Positions 54,706 to 64,000 of a DNA stretch of 64,000 bases are shown one piece after another. Each line of letters begins with the position of its first letter. Within the stretch, counting starts at the first letter, position 1. Source of the DNA: Niebla homalea (taxonomy: Eukaryota > Ascomycota > Lecanoromycetes > Lecanorales > Ramalinaceae); the NCBI GenBank assembly GCA_019925105.1, contig JAHGAU010000007.1, forward strand, positions 372,001 to 436,000, written 5' to 3'. The notes under the pieces are model-generated. The model ran no database searches and had not been told where the DNA came from. It saw only the letters and a list, made by a program, of their open reading frames with translations. Both the position numbers and the translations under genes were made by a program.

Positions 54706-55698
54706 TCAGACGGCAGTGTAAACGGAGGAAGCAGGGCGACGCACATTATACGCTGGATGGTGCGCCAAATCAGGTCTCTGCACGTTCCCCACCACGGGGG
54801 GCAGGTGCACCCCGCCTTCCCTCCCACCGGTCGCGTCCTCGCTCCCGGCAGCGTACCCGGGTTTCTCCACCCCGCCGTAGTAACCCATGCCTAGACCGTT
54901 GGTCGGAGTTGCACTACCGTTTACGGGGGCGGAAATGTTGCGGCTCTGGCGGCGGGGGTCGTTGTTGTAGTTGGTGTGGTACGAGGGCAGGACGTCGGTG
55001 TTGGAGCGGCGGAGGTGGAAGGAGTGGCGCTTGCGGGTCGAGGGCTGCGTGGACGAAGGGGTGATGTATGGGCTGGATTTCTGCGGGGCGGTGGCGCCGT
55101 GGGCGCGGACTTGGCGGGCGGTGATGTCGAGGGCCTTTTGGCGGAACATGTAAGACTGGGTTTTAGGTCAGCTTTTGTGCATTGGGGAGGGGGGAAATTG
55201 AGAGGTGTGACCTACGGCAAAGATGTTCGCGACGCCGAAAATACAGGTGATGATGCCGGAAGAGATGACGCAGCGCCACATTGGTGTGCCCAGATTATCC
55301 TGAGAAGTCGCTTCTTTGTTGAGATTGCCGAGGATGGAGACGCCCAGAACGATCATCAGGAATCCAAGAGTCACGAAACCGGAAGATGGGGATAGTAATG
55401 GCCAGTTGTTGGCAATGTAGCGGCGGAAGAGACCGATTTCGGTGATGATGAGACCGACTAGATTTATTCGTCAGTGACAGTCAATCTCGGGTTCGAGCTG
55501 GAGCAACTTACTCGATATACAGGCAGTGATGAGATGGCTCACTCCGTCGAAGAAGAAGAACTTGCTGACAACAAAAGTCTTGACGAGCATGACAAAGGAA
55601 GCCGCCAGCACGGAGAGAAGGCATATGATGTTGCACACGCGAATGCCGTTGAGGACGATGTAGCCTGGGCCTGCCAGGGAGCGCTTGAAGAAAGGCAT
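54706..55698 (-). CDS. DUF7598-like fungal membrane protein
   Basis: Model: complement of 54706-55155, 55216-55457 and 55512-55698 (292 aa); introns of 60 and 54 nt keep frame. The first 140 residues hold four probable membrane spans: GYIVLNGIRVCNIICLLSVLAAS, FVMLVKTFVVSKFFFFDGVSHL..ISIGLIITEIGLF, LGFLMIVLGVSILG and MWRCVISSGIITCIFGVANIFA. Conserved elements are the opening MPFFKRSLAGPG, WPLLSPSSGF and GNLNKEATSQ. The cytosolic tail begins with DITARQVRAHGATAPQK, then is Ser/Asn/Gly-rich and ends SSVYTAV. The pattern fits the fungal family annotated DUF7598, whose function is unknown. It is divergent from the SERF gene across 1.0 kb. Confidence 0.75.
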
Positions 55699-56703
55699 GC
55701 TTGTGAAAAGTGAGTGTAGTAGCTCTGTGGAGGGAGGAGGATGAATGGGTGGAGGAAGATGTCGGGTATGTGGAGGCAAAATTGGTACAATCGTGAAGCC
55801 GCCCAGCGGTGTTGAGGTGGAGATTATCTATTAAGCTCGACACGGTCGAGAGGAAAGAAAGCTATTGTTTGAGTTGAAAGAATAGTGTTGGACAATGGAA
55901 GTAAGAAAACAAGAGGGCAGAAGCCCGAAGACAATTAGAACACGCAGTGATGGGACCTGAGGGGGAACAAAGAAAAGATTGAAGAAAAGAAGAGAAGTGA
56001 ATGAGGGCAGAGGCGAGAATAAAGCGGAAGACCGAGTATGAGTAAAGTGTGGGACTAGTGTTTGATTCTTCAGATATATGGGGTACATGGTCAAAGATTG
56101 GGTGACGATTCTTGCAGGTCGAGTATGCGCCCACGCACTCGACCCCCTGGTCGCAACGATATCTCGGGATGTATATGTTATTACCTTGATGAGGAGTTTA
56201 TGTTGATGGCTATCGATCTGAAATGAGAAAGTGACTGCAGAGATGACTGGCTGAAGAAGCCTGATGTTTTGCAGTGGACTTGTTTCAGGTTTTGGATTGG
56301 GCGTTTAGACACGCTTGACACGCCCCTGAAACGGACGCGTATTCATACATCTCTGATACTGTCCCAAGGATACATATTATCTATAAATAATAATGCTGGG
56401 GTTGAGGTGAACAAGATACAAAGATATGGTGGTGATGAAAGGCAAAAGGCGAAAACGCTGGCGACCTTGCGGTCTCGCCTAAACTTGCCCTGCTCGGACT
56501 TTCCTTGTGCGACCACAACTATCTCTTCCTCTATTTCATTGTGCTGCTTACGCCTTCCCACAACACTGTCGCTACTCTCCTCATCTCTCAAGCACTGCAC
56601 TCGTACACCCTTGACACAAAACCCCATCCTATCAACTCTCTCTCTCATCCAAACCAATTCACGCAGACAAGGTCCAAGCAGAGTAGTCTTGTTAAAACCC
56701 ACC
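55699..56703. other. Divergent promoter region, DUF7598 / SERF
   Basis: About 1 kb between two start codons that point away from each other. Long C/T-rich tracts precede each gene. Overlapping ORFs on both strands have no domain. Confidence 0.4.
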
Positions 56704-56983
56704 ATGGCCCGGGGCAACCAGCGCGACAAAGCCCGCGAGAAGAACCAGAAAGAGGCCGCCGGTCAGGTAGAATATCTTTTCCTTCCCCAATTTCTATTTC
56801 CTTTTCCATATGTGTGTGTTTTCTCTGACAGTTTTCCGGCTTTTGCAGAAAAAGAAGAACAACCAATCCGGCACCGAGTTCGCCCGCACCAAAGAAGCTC
56901 AAGCTGCCATCATGCGGGAGAAGCAGGCTGCTGCGGCGAACAAGAAGGAGGGACCGGCTGCCGGGGCGAGCAGTAAGAAATGA
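56704..56983 (+). CDS. SERF/4F5 family small charged protein
   Basis: Model: exons 56704-56766 and 56849-56983 (65 aa); the 82-nt intron (GTAGAA..TTGCAG) is in phase 0. The protein opens MARGNQRDKAREKNQKE, the near-invariant 4F5 signature, and continues with SGTEFARTKEAQAAIMREKQAAA, ending in a Lys/Ala tail. SERF (small EDRK-rich factor) proteins are tiny, basic, disordered proteins; animal members bind RNA and modify amyloid aggregation. The role here is inferred from family only. It is shorter than most gene-calling cutoffs when unspliced. Confidence 0.9.
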
Positions 56984-57457
56984 GTTGAGATCTGGGAGCA
57001 GAGGAATGATATCTTGCTGTCCTGCTCCTTCAGAGGGAAGGAGGCGAAGGGGAGGGGGGCCAAGGCTGGTCAATGATAGGAAATGGAAATGGTACAGGAT
57101 AAAGCAGATTGGGGAGTGAATCAGATTGCTGATAATGAGAGGAGGGCGCTGAGGGGGAACAGATTGCCGGCGATGATGATAAGATGATGACATGACTACC
57201 AAGATACTTCGTAGACTTCCAAACTTCAGTCATTGCGCTTGCGAATACATCTGACTGGCTGCATCTTCTTTTTTCGATTCTTCGACAATCACTACTCTTT
57301 ACATCCACGTCGTACACTTCCCAGTACGTCCGGCATCAAGCCATCATTCATGAAAATTACAGCAAGGGGTATAGGTCATCCCACGCTTCCTCGCTATGCG
57401 TATGATCAAAGGCACTTCCAGAGATAAGAGAAATCGATTCTCCGCATTGGCACTCCA
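56984..57457. other. Convergent 3' spacer
   Basis: A 474-bp gap between SERF (+) and SOG2 (-). G/A-rich after the SERF stop. No feature was recognised. Confidence 0.4.
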
Positions 57458-60400
57458 TCACGGAACCCCACCAGGCCGTTTGAACATTGTCTGCCCTTGC
57501 AGCAAGTTCTCCGCCCGCTGGAAGACATTACCAGTGAATATGTGAGACATGGAGCCTGCCGTTGCAGGTGTACTGGGTATCGTAGCTTGAGCTGCTGGTC
57601 CAAGGGCGGCTGACAGCGGTGTGGCCGGCACACTGCCATTGCTCGGACTGGTCACGGAGCTGGTCGCAGACTCGCCAGATCCATTCGGTCGCCGATGCTG
57701 ATAGTGCTGATGTACAGACATTGATGGCGGCGGTATCGGTGGCGGGGGCATCATCTGGGTCTGGATTGGAGGCGGCATCGGATATCCATGTTGCACAGGA
57801 GTCGGTGCGCGCGAGCTGGTCGTGGAGGGAGACCGGCTCGGCTTCGTCAACGAGTCCCATGGAGAACTCTTGATCAAGGAAGAGACTTCCTTCATCGTTT
57901 TGTGAATAGGCCGAAGCTGATTGCGAAGTTCTGGGTCCACCTGATTCAAACTTTGCGCCTCCCGCAGAGTACCAAGCAAGTTGGTGTAGGAATCGACGAA
58001 ACGTGTCTGCAGTTGCCAGAGGTCAGGCGACGTTCGCACCTCAGGGTTGGGCACTCTGGCGTATTGCAGACGGCGCTTGAGTGACTTGCTCGATTCTGCG
58101 CAGCTTCTCACCCGATCCAAAATGATGGTCCAGAGGTTTTGCATGTCCCTGGGCAGCCACTGTCTTCTAACTGTATCGAGCTTTTTGTGAGATGTAGCCT
58201 CGAGTGAGGGGAGGAGTTGAAGACCCTGGGAGACAGCGCTGTCGAGCATGTCAAGGATTCTTTCGAATTGCAGTCGCTCGGGGTCGGCCTGCCGAACCCT
58301 GTCGGGATAAATCGAGATGCTGCCATTGCGCGAGCGCGGCAAAAACCCGCCTGCGCTCGCGAACGAATCCCCAGATCGTGGTGTACCGGCTACAGGGTTT
58401 ACTGTTGACGAGTGGGTGAAACCAGCTCGACTGTTCGAGCGGCTCACTGATCGACTTGAAAAGTTGGAGTGCGATGGAGTCGTTCGCTGTGAGCTGATTA
58501 TAGAAGCCAGATTCAACTGATTGAAGGAATGCTGCCCGTTCGTCCCATTCGCCCCATTCGCCCCATTCGCCCCATTGCTACCACTACTACCATTCCTCCA
58601 CCTTCTTTCAGGTTTGGGGTGGTCTTGAGTCGGTGTCAAGGCGTCATCACGATTCAGTCGCTGCTCCCTTGAGCTTTCTCGCACGGATCGCAGGCCCCTC
58701 AAGGTATCCTGTGGAGGACCCATCTTTGCGGCCAATTGTCTACGTGCATTTCGTTGCTCGTTCCAAGTGCCATACAACATGAGCATTAGAGTTCGAAGGT
58801 GCTTGGGATCTGCGCTCGATACTATGTTTGGAAGATTGTCCAACAAGATCCCTGCAACCTCCATGTAGACGTCGATCGACGCATGAGTAGCGCTGCAGAC
58901 CCTGGTTCGAGTCAGCCTAGGCGGCTTCCCTATGCTGGCTGCATTGTCGTATCCAAGCAACGATTGGTCCAGATGTTCGAGTTGGAGCTGGAAGCCTTCC
59001 AGACTTGACCTCCTCGACTTATTACTCTTGGTCAGGCTCACGAGTGGCGCTAGATATGGCTGAATCAGATGAAGAGAATACAGGACGCCTTTGGCACCTT
59101 CAAGGGTAGCGTTGTATACATTCTTTGGCTGCTTCTGTTCTGGGACACTTGAGAGGGGGCGGAGGAAGGTCCCTCTCTGACCGCTGTACCGGTTGACCTC
59201 GTCGCTGGAATCGGGATCCCCTGCCAGAGTGACATTCTTCAATGCTGAGCTATGACTCTGACCTCGGAGGTGAAAGCTGTTGCGATTTGCCCTGTTTTCC
59301 TCTAGAATTTCAAGTTCGGTGTGCTTCTTCTTCACCATTCCCATGCGCTTGCTCTTGTTGTTTTGAGTTGCCTGAAGAACGCTCTCACTATTACTCCTAT
59401 TCCGTTCATTTCCAAGGGCAAGCGGCGCAAGCCCAGGTCGACGAGGTCCATTGTTTTGGGAGGCACTGTATTGGCTAGAATTCATCCTGTGGTGGGATCG
59501 AGAGGGCTTGGAAAACCCAGGCGATCGAGGGGCTGTGGCAGACTCGGACCCGCTCGTCAGGTAGCCTGAATCGTTTGGGTGTACTGGGAAGCGCGACAGT
59601 GCACGAGGTGTTTCTAGCGGAGCGTCTTGCAGCTGTCCCTTCCTACGCAGATACTCAATGATCCGCTCAGTGGTAAGTTTTTCTTGCATTCTCTCATTCT
59701 CAGGGATTGCTGGTGTCGCAGGCGATAGGGTACCCTCTGGGCCTCGTACGACATCCATCAGGTCTGGTACCAGAGGATTGCCGTACAGCTTCAACATACG
59801 AATTGAACTGATGTTAGCAAGACAGAGAGGGATGTCTCGTATTTGATTATGATTGACCGAGAGGACGCGTAAGGATTTGAAGACTGTGATTTCGTCAGGG
59901 ATATTCTTTAGGTAGTTTTTACTAAGGTCGATGATCTCCAATTGCGGCAGACGGAAGATCTGGATTCTTGTTAGCGGACACATGTCACAGCTCAAGTTCC
60001 GATACTGACCACCGGGGGCATCTCTTGAAATCTATTGTTGCGTAGGTTAAGATATTTCAAGGTAGAACACATGGCAAATTCGGGAGTGATGTGCCGAAGC
60101 TGGTTGTGGGCAAGCTGTAGTCTTTGATTCACTGTCAGGGATGAAACGAAGTGAATTCGAAGCGGATCTCCACACGAACCGTTCTACCTCCGGCTTGATG
60201 ATTGCCACTACTTCGCTCGGGATTGCGGCGAGCCGTTTTCGACTCAAGTCAACAGTGAGTTTGGGTCGTAACGCATCCCCTGCACTTCCTGTACCAGCCA
60301 GTGACTGCTGGATATGTTGTTTCGCCTCGTCGATCTTCTCCTGGAATAACTCGACGCACTCGCGCGTTGTGAGGGGCACTGATTCGTATTCTGAGGTGCG

Positions 60401-60610
60401 CGGAGTCTGTAGAATCTGGTCGGGAATGTCATAATCCGAGGCATAAATGCTTCCAAAAAGATAAGTAAAGAATCATGTTATATTGCAAGAGAGATTCGCC
60501 TACCCTGGATAGGATGGCTCGGGAATTGACCGATAGCCATCTCCATTCTGATTGAGGAAATCTGCGTTATCGGAGGGTTGATGCTGTGTGTACTTTGCAG
60601 CTAACGTCAT
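57458..60610 (-). CDS. SOG2: SOG2-like leucine-rich-repeat protein of the RAM pathway
   Basis: Model: complement of 57458-59959, 60010-60121, 60180-60449 and 60504-60610 (996 aa). Sog2 works with the kinases Cbk1 and Kic1 in the RAM network controlling polarity and cell separation. The start MTLAAKYTQHQPSD is found only after joining four exons. LRRs run from about residue 70 to 200: VDLSRKRLAAIPSEV, LQLAHNQLRHI, YLNLRNNRFQEMPPV, IIDLSKNYLKNIPDEI, LSVNHNQIRDIP, KLYGNPLVPDL. The long rest is Ser/Pro-rich with a fungal Sog2-type helical region (KGVLYSLHLIQPYLAPLVSL, RILDMLDSAVSQGLQLLPSL). A nine-base tandem encodes (GAN)n near 58545-58590. Introns are 54, 58 and 50 nt, with GCTAAC or CTGAC branch sites. 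Confidence 0.88.
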
Positions 60611-61316
60611 ATTATGACCGCACGAATCGTTGATCCACACAGAAGGGCTATTAGAAGGACAGGCCAGAATGGCTCTCGAATGGTGTTGTCATTGATCTTG
60701 GAGAACAATGGGTGGATGCGTCAGGCTTTATAGGTGAAACATTGGAGTAGCATTCTCTCAAGACGTTTGTTGCTAGGGTCTTGGATGTGCTGTCATTGAG
60801 AGAAGGAGAAGGTAATTGCATCTTCTGATGTTGCACTCCTGAAGATGGCGTAAGTGGATGACTGAAGGTGATGCGGCGTTGCGCTACCTCATGCTGGCAT
60901 CCGATATCTCTGCTTTTTTGTGCCTTGCAGCAAGGGGGCGGCTTTGGCGGGCGCTAACGCTGCCAAAAAATGTCCCCCCCCAGCCACAGGCCCCAGTTCT
61001 ACCCCGGATTACCATGTGCGCGGCAGCCGTGGCCAACGTTCAGCCTCGTGCCATTTCCATACATCAAAAGCTTAAGGCTCTTGAAAAAATTGCATTTGCG
61101 CATGACAGGGAACTGCTGCCTTACAGTTTCCCCCCAAGTGCTTCTCAGTCGTGTCGCCGTAGTGAAATGCAGGCGATGCAAAGCAAAGCAGAGCAAAGCA
61201 AAGAAAAGCAAAGAAAAGCATGCAAATCGCTAGCAATTACGCCATCATTCACTCCAATCTTCCAATTAGAAGCTTCGCTTCTTGAGGTTGACCAAATTCT
61301 GCGCCAATTGCGCAAT
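60611..61316. other. Intergenic spacer between SOG2 and mS23
   Basis: About 700 bp between tandem minus-strand genes. A short AGCAAAGCAGAGCAAAG-type repeat lies at 61170-61220. Plus-strand ORFs (60858-61499) run into the antisense of mS23 and are not credible. Confidence 0.4.
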
Positions 61317-62109
61317 CTATTGGACTGCATATGGCTTGACTTCCGAAGGAACACCCTCACCAAGCTCTTCTTCCGAAGGCTCGTCTTCTTCAAGTCCTCC
61401 ACTCCCAGTATCCGTGTACATGGCAGCATTCTGTCGATCAAGCCTCTTGGACTCCTCCTCTGCCCACACCTTCCATCTATCATACTCTTGATCCTCTAGC
61501 TTCATCCCAATCTCCATCATGGAAGGGCCAAATTGGGCCCCAGTCCACAACGCCTCCTCTCTCGCCACGCGTCGCTCGGTGTCTTCGAGCAATCTCACTT
61601 CGTAGAATTCTTTTCTGGCTCGGTCGTAGGCAGCAGCTTTTGGTATTTCTGGAGCCTCTTGTTGGATATGCATCTGCCGTTGTACAACGCTGCAGGTATC
61701 TTAGTAGTTATTTCCATTATTGCTACCACAAAGCCTACCTTTCACCGCTGAGACCTTGTTCGGGTTGTTGTATCAGACTCCAGTCGGTCTTGTATGAGTC
61801 CCGTCCATCATCCTCAATCACCATCCTCGGTCTAGCCAATTCCCACGGATGATCTTTGAAAAACTCCCTACGCAGCCTATCCTCTTCATAGGTTATCTGT
61901 TGTGGTTGGAAAAGCTTGCTGGGTTTCTTCGCCCGGCTGCGTCTACTTCGTTGGGCATGTGGAAGCGGCTGTGTGCGGACAAGTGCTTCTGCTGGTGGGA
62001 CAGTGGCGACCACACTGTACCAGGGAGGAGGGCTACTACCCTTGTTTGCTTGAAGGAGCTGCGTGGCGGTTTGGTGGACTCTGAGGGGTCTGAAGTCGTA
62101 TCTGCCCAT
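61317..62109 (-). CDS. RSM25: Mitochondrial small ribosomal subunit protein mS23 (RSM25)
   Basis: Model: complement of 61317-61689 and 61739-62109 (247 aa); the 49-nt intron (GTAGGC..CTGCAG) joins GLSGE to SVVQRQ. mS23 is a mitochondrion-specific small-subunit protein. Hallmarks: the start MGRYDFRPLRVHQTATQLLQ, PPPWYSVVATVPPAE, ITYEEDRLRREFFKDHPWELARPR, and a C-terminal helical/acidic region with AYDRARKEFYEVRLLEDTERRVAREEAL. The ATG at 62109 fits the family start; an in-frame ATG 15 codons earlier is not needed. It is divergent from a PPR-protein gene. Confidence 0.9.
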
Positions 62110-62462
62110 GAAGCTCTTGACTATTCCAATGGGGGGGACTTCAAGAAATGCCACCTGATTGAAATGTTGAGATTCACTTACAGGTGGATAGACATGATAG
62201 ACAATACACCCTGCGTTGACTTTTATTGCTTTTTGGGTGCTTTCGCGGCAGCTTTCCGCACTTCACTTCTGCAACTCTACTGGGTTAAGGATCACTACCA
62301 TGCTACCATCCTTCGATCTGCGCCATTGACCAGCAAGCAATCATCCTCTTGACAGAAAGGAAGAACTAAAAGCTCTAGTAAAGCTGACTCCGGGGTAGAA
62401 TGGCACCATTGGGACACGCCATGAATTGCAAACCAGTACCTTGACAGCATGACTCCTCAGCA
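62110..62462. promoter_or_regulatory. Bidirectional promoter, mS23 / PPR protein
   Basis: A 353-bp spacer between start codons that point away from each other, serving two genes for mitochondrial gene expression. No specific element was identified. Confidence 0.45.
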
Positions 62463-64000
62463 ATGTCCCGGCAAAAAACGCCATCAAGGCCATATGGCAG
62501 CCCAGCTGGATCACTTCGAGGGACTGGGCTGCTGAAGTTGATCTTCAATGTCGGCCAACCACTTCTCACTGGGGTAGCCATTGCCTGCATGGAGCTATCT
62601 GCAACGCGAGAGCCCCCACACGCTCCTCCACAATCTTCTTCAACCACTTCTGCAGCACCAATGGATACCCCTATCATCAACATAGAAAAGTACTTTGTCG
62701 ATTCTCTCGTTGAAATCGGGAGTTGTCGCCAGCATTCACGTCCACTTTTGAGCTCCACGTTCTCTAATCACACTACAAGACACGCGAAAAAGCGGAGGCT
62801 GATCTGCAGTACTGGCAATCAAGCAAGAGACCTTCATCAGGCCACACACAGTCGACGCCCGCAGCTCAAGCGTTCTCCCTTATCTCGAGATGAATGTCTG
62901 AACATGCTGGATTACTACTCGGAAGCTTATGGCACACTCGCCCTTTGCAAAGGAGACGGTCCACCAACAACACCAGCATCATCTGAGAAGTCAACGAGAC
63001 AACCCCATGCGTCACTCGACTTGCCAGACTCGTCCCCCGCTCGACTACCCGACACAGGCCAAGAGTTGGGTGACATCTACCCGAGTTCAGATATTGAAAG
63101 GCTTGAATCAGCTCTTGACGAGCCAAAATGCACCCATGCCGAGGCATGGGAAGCATACTCGAAGGTTGGCTCACGAGGAATGCCTCATCTTTCAGACCAT
63201 TTCCGCCACAGACTGATGCAATGCCTATCGATCATCGAAAGGAAGAATAAGGAATCGATGTTCCGATACCTCTCGGTCGTAGATGATATACAAGCGCTTG
63301 ACCTGCCATTGACTGAAGCGGAGTGGAACAGTGCCATTGCTTACACAGCCTATGCGTTTGAGCGCATCAATGCCGAAGGGGTGGAGTCTGCCCTTCTGAA
63401 GTGGAAGGAGATGGAGCAGCATGCCAAAGTCAAATCCGGACATGTGACCTTCAACATACTTTTCGACACGGCCACGAAAGCAGGCAAATTTGTCCTTGCG
63501 GAGATGATCCTGAAGGAAATGGAAGCCAGAGGCCTGAAAATGAATCGGCACGCTCGAGTGGGACTTATTTACTATCACGGCTTGAAAGGAGACGGTGATG
63601 GCGTGCGGCGAGCTTATCGCGCCTTCGTGGAAGCTGGAGAGATCATCGACACCGTAGTCATGAACTGTGTCATTGTTTCGCTTATCCGTGCTGACGAACT
63701 ATCTGCTGCAGAGCACGTCTATGAGCGGATGAAGCTTGTGCTCAGTCAACACACTGGACGGCAGGTACCCAATCTTCACTGGACCGAGCCACGGGACCTA
63801 GGACGCATACTTGATCGGGCGGCTCGAAAACATCGAGACGAGCCTGAGAAGCTGCGGAGGTTGCAGGAGCAGCAATTCCTAGCCCCGAGTCAGCATACCT
63901 TTGCCATTCTTGTGGAGCACCATGCGAATCGTACGGGAGAATTGCGCCGGATTGGATCACTCTTGTCAGAAATGCAAGACTTGGGCGTACCGATGGATGG
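62463..64000 (+). CDS. Pentatricopeptide-repeat protein, mitochondrial, 3' truncated by window end
   Basis: An open frame from ATG 62463 runs without a stop to the right edge (512 complete codons). The N-terminus, MSRQKTPSRPYGSPAGSLRG, is basic and Ser-rich, as in mitochondrial leaders. After a disordered stretch, helical repeats begin at about residue 240. PPR-like units include WNSAIAYTAYAFERINAEG, VTFNILFDTATKAGKFVLAEMILKEMEARGLKMN, VMNCVIVSLIRADELSAAEHVYERMK and HTFAILVEHHANRTGELRRIGSLLSEMQDLGVPMD. The helix pairs spaced by about 35 residues are the PPR signature. PPR proteins bind organelle RNA for processing, stability or translation; fungal CYA5-type translation factors are a candidate class. 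Its target is unknown. The end of the gene lies beyond the window. Confidence 0.8.
   Translation, partial: MSRQKTPSRPYGSPAGSLRGTGLLKLIFNVGQPLLTGVAIACMELSATREPPHAPPQSSSTTSAAPMDTPIINIEKYFVDSLVEIGSCRQHSRPLLSSTFSNHTTRHAKKRRLICSTGNQARDLHQATHSRRPQLKRSPLSRDECLNMLDYYSEAYGTLALCKGDGPPTTPASSEKSTRQPHASLDLPDSSPARLPDTGQELGDIYPSSDIERLESALDEPKCTHAEAWEAYSKVGSRGMPHLSDHFRHRLMQCLSIIERKNKESMFRYLSVVDDIQALDLPLTEAEWNSAIAYTAYAFERINAEGVESALLKWKEMEQHAKVKSGHVTFNILFDTATKAGKFVLAEMILKEMEARGLKMNRHARVGLIYYHGLKGDGDGVRRAYRAFVEAGEIIDTVVMNCVIVSLIRADELSAAEHVYERMKLVLSQHTGRQVPNLHWTEPRDLGRILDRAARKHRDEPEKLRRLQEQQFLAPSQHTFAILVEHHANRTGELRRIGSLLSEMQDLGVPMD

Noticed and set aside
60858..61499. 213-codon plus ORF
   Set aside because: Its second half is antisense to the well-supported mS23 exon 2.

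Overview
The window is nuclear DNA of a filamentous ascomycete (Pezizomycotina). The composition and protein families look most like a Dothideomycete, but that placement is inference. The main signs are dense genes split by short introns of 44-204 nt, with GT..AG ends, CTAAC/CTGAC branch sites and C/TAG acceptors. Most genes are core eukaryotic genes with clear fungal relatives: NDC1, STS1/Cut8, MTR4, GET1, SOG2, TRAPPC13, mS23 and SERF. I see no bacterial features, no CRISPR, no intact transposon and no secondary-metabolite cluster. Exon joins were worked out by hand from reading frame, splice consensus and protein-family sense; none is backed by transcript data.

Layout. 0.5-9.5 kb: a C2H2 zinc-finger protein (+), nucleoporin NDC1 (-), an orphan gene (+) and a POF1/NMNAT-like nucleotidyltransferase (-). 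10.9-22 kb: a secreted Ser/Thr/Gly repeat protein, a TCP11/SOK1-like protein, an FMN-dependent 2-hydroxyacid oxidase and an FG-repeat protein with 65-residue tandem repeats, all on +. 23.8-30.3 kb, all on -: a DUF7918-like protein, the proteasome tether STS1 and the exosome helicase MTR4. 30.5-39.8 kb, all on +: a two-KH-domain RNA-binding protein, a short RecQ helicase and a DENN/C1 Rab-GEF-like protein. 40.2-44.5 kb: a PTAR1-like prenyltransferase alpha-repeat gene (-) interrupted by a huge TCC/GGA microsatellite, GET1 (+) and a multispan membrane protein (+). 46.9-64 kb: TRAPPC13 (-), a SWIM/RING protein (+), an S10 serine carboxypeptidase (-), an orphan (+), a DUF7598-like membrane protein (-), SERF (+), SOG2 (-), mitoribosomal mS23 (-) and a PPR protein (+) that runs off the right edge.

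The genes do not form one pathway, but several neighbours are functionally matched across short divergent spacers: MTR4 with the KH protein (RNA processing) and mS23 with the PPR protein (mitochondrial gene expression). A cluster at 36-44.5 kb touches membrane traffic and tail-anchored protein insertion (DENN, PTAR1-like, GET1).

The most unusual signal is the 203-bp microsatellite in the PTAR1-like gene. Two single-base interruptions, spaced as 58-bp higher-order units, shift the reading frame from Glu to Gly to Arg and separate a conserved C-terminal repeat from the rest of the gene. Other structure includes an inverted-repeat element near 35 kb, decayed tRNA-like A/B-box sequences near 25.2 and 44.8 kb, a 13-nt micro-exon carrying the RecQ Walker A motif, a GC-AG intron beside the carboxypeptidase active site, and three stop-free 3n introns that simple ORF calling would translate.
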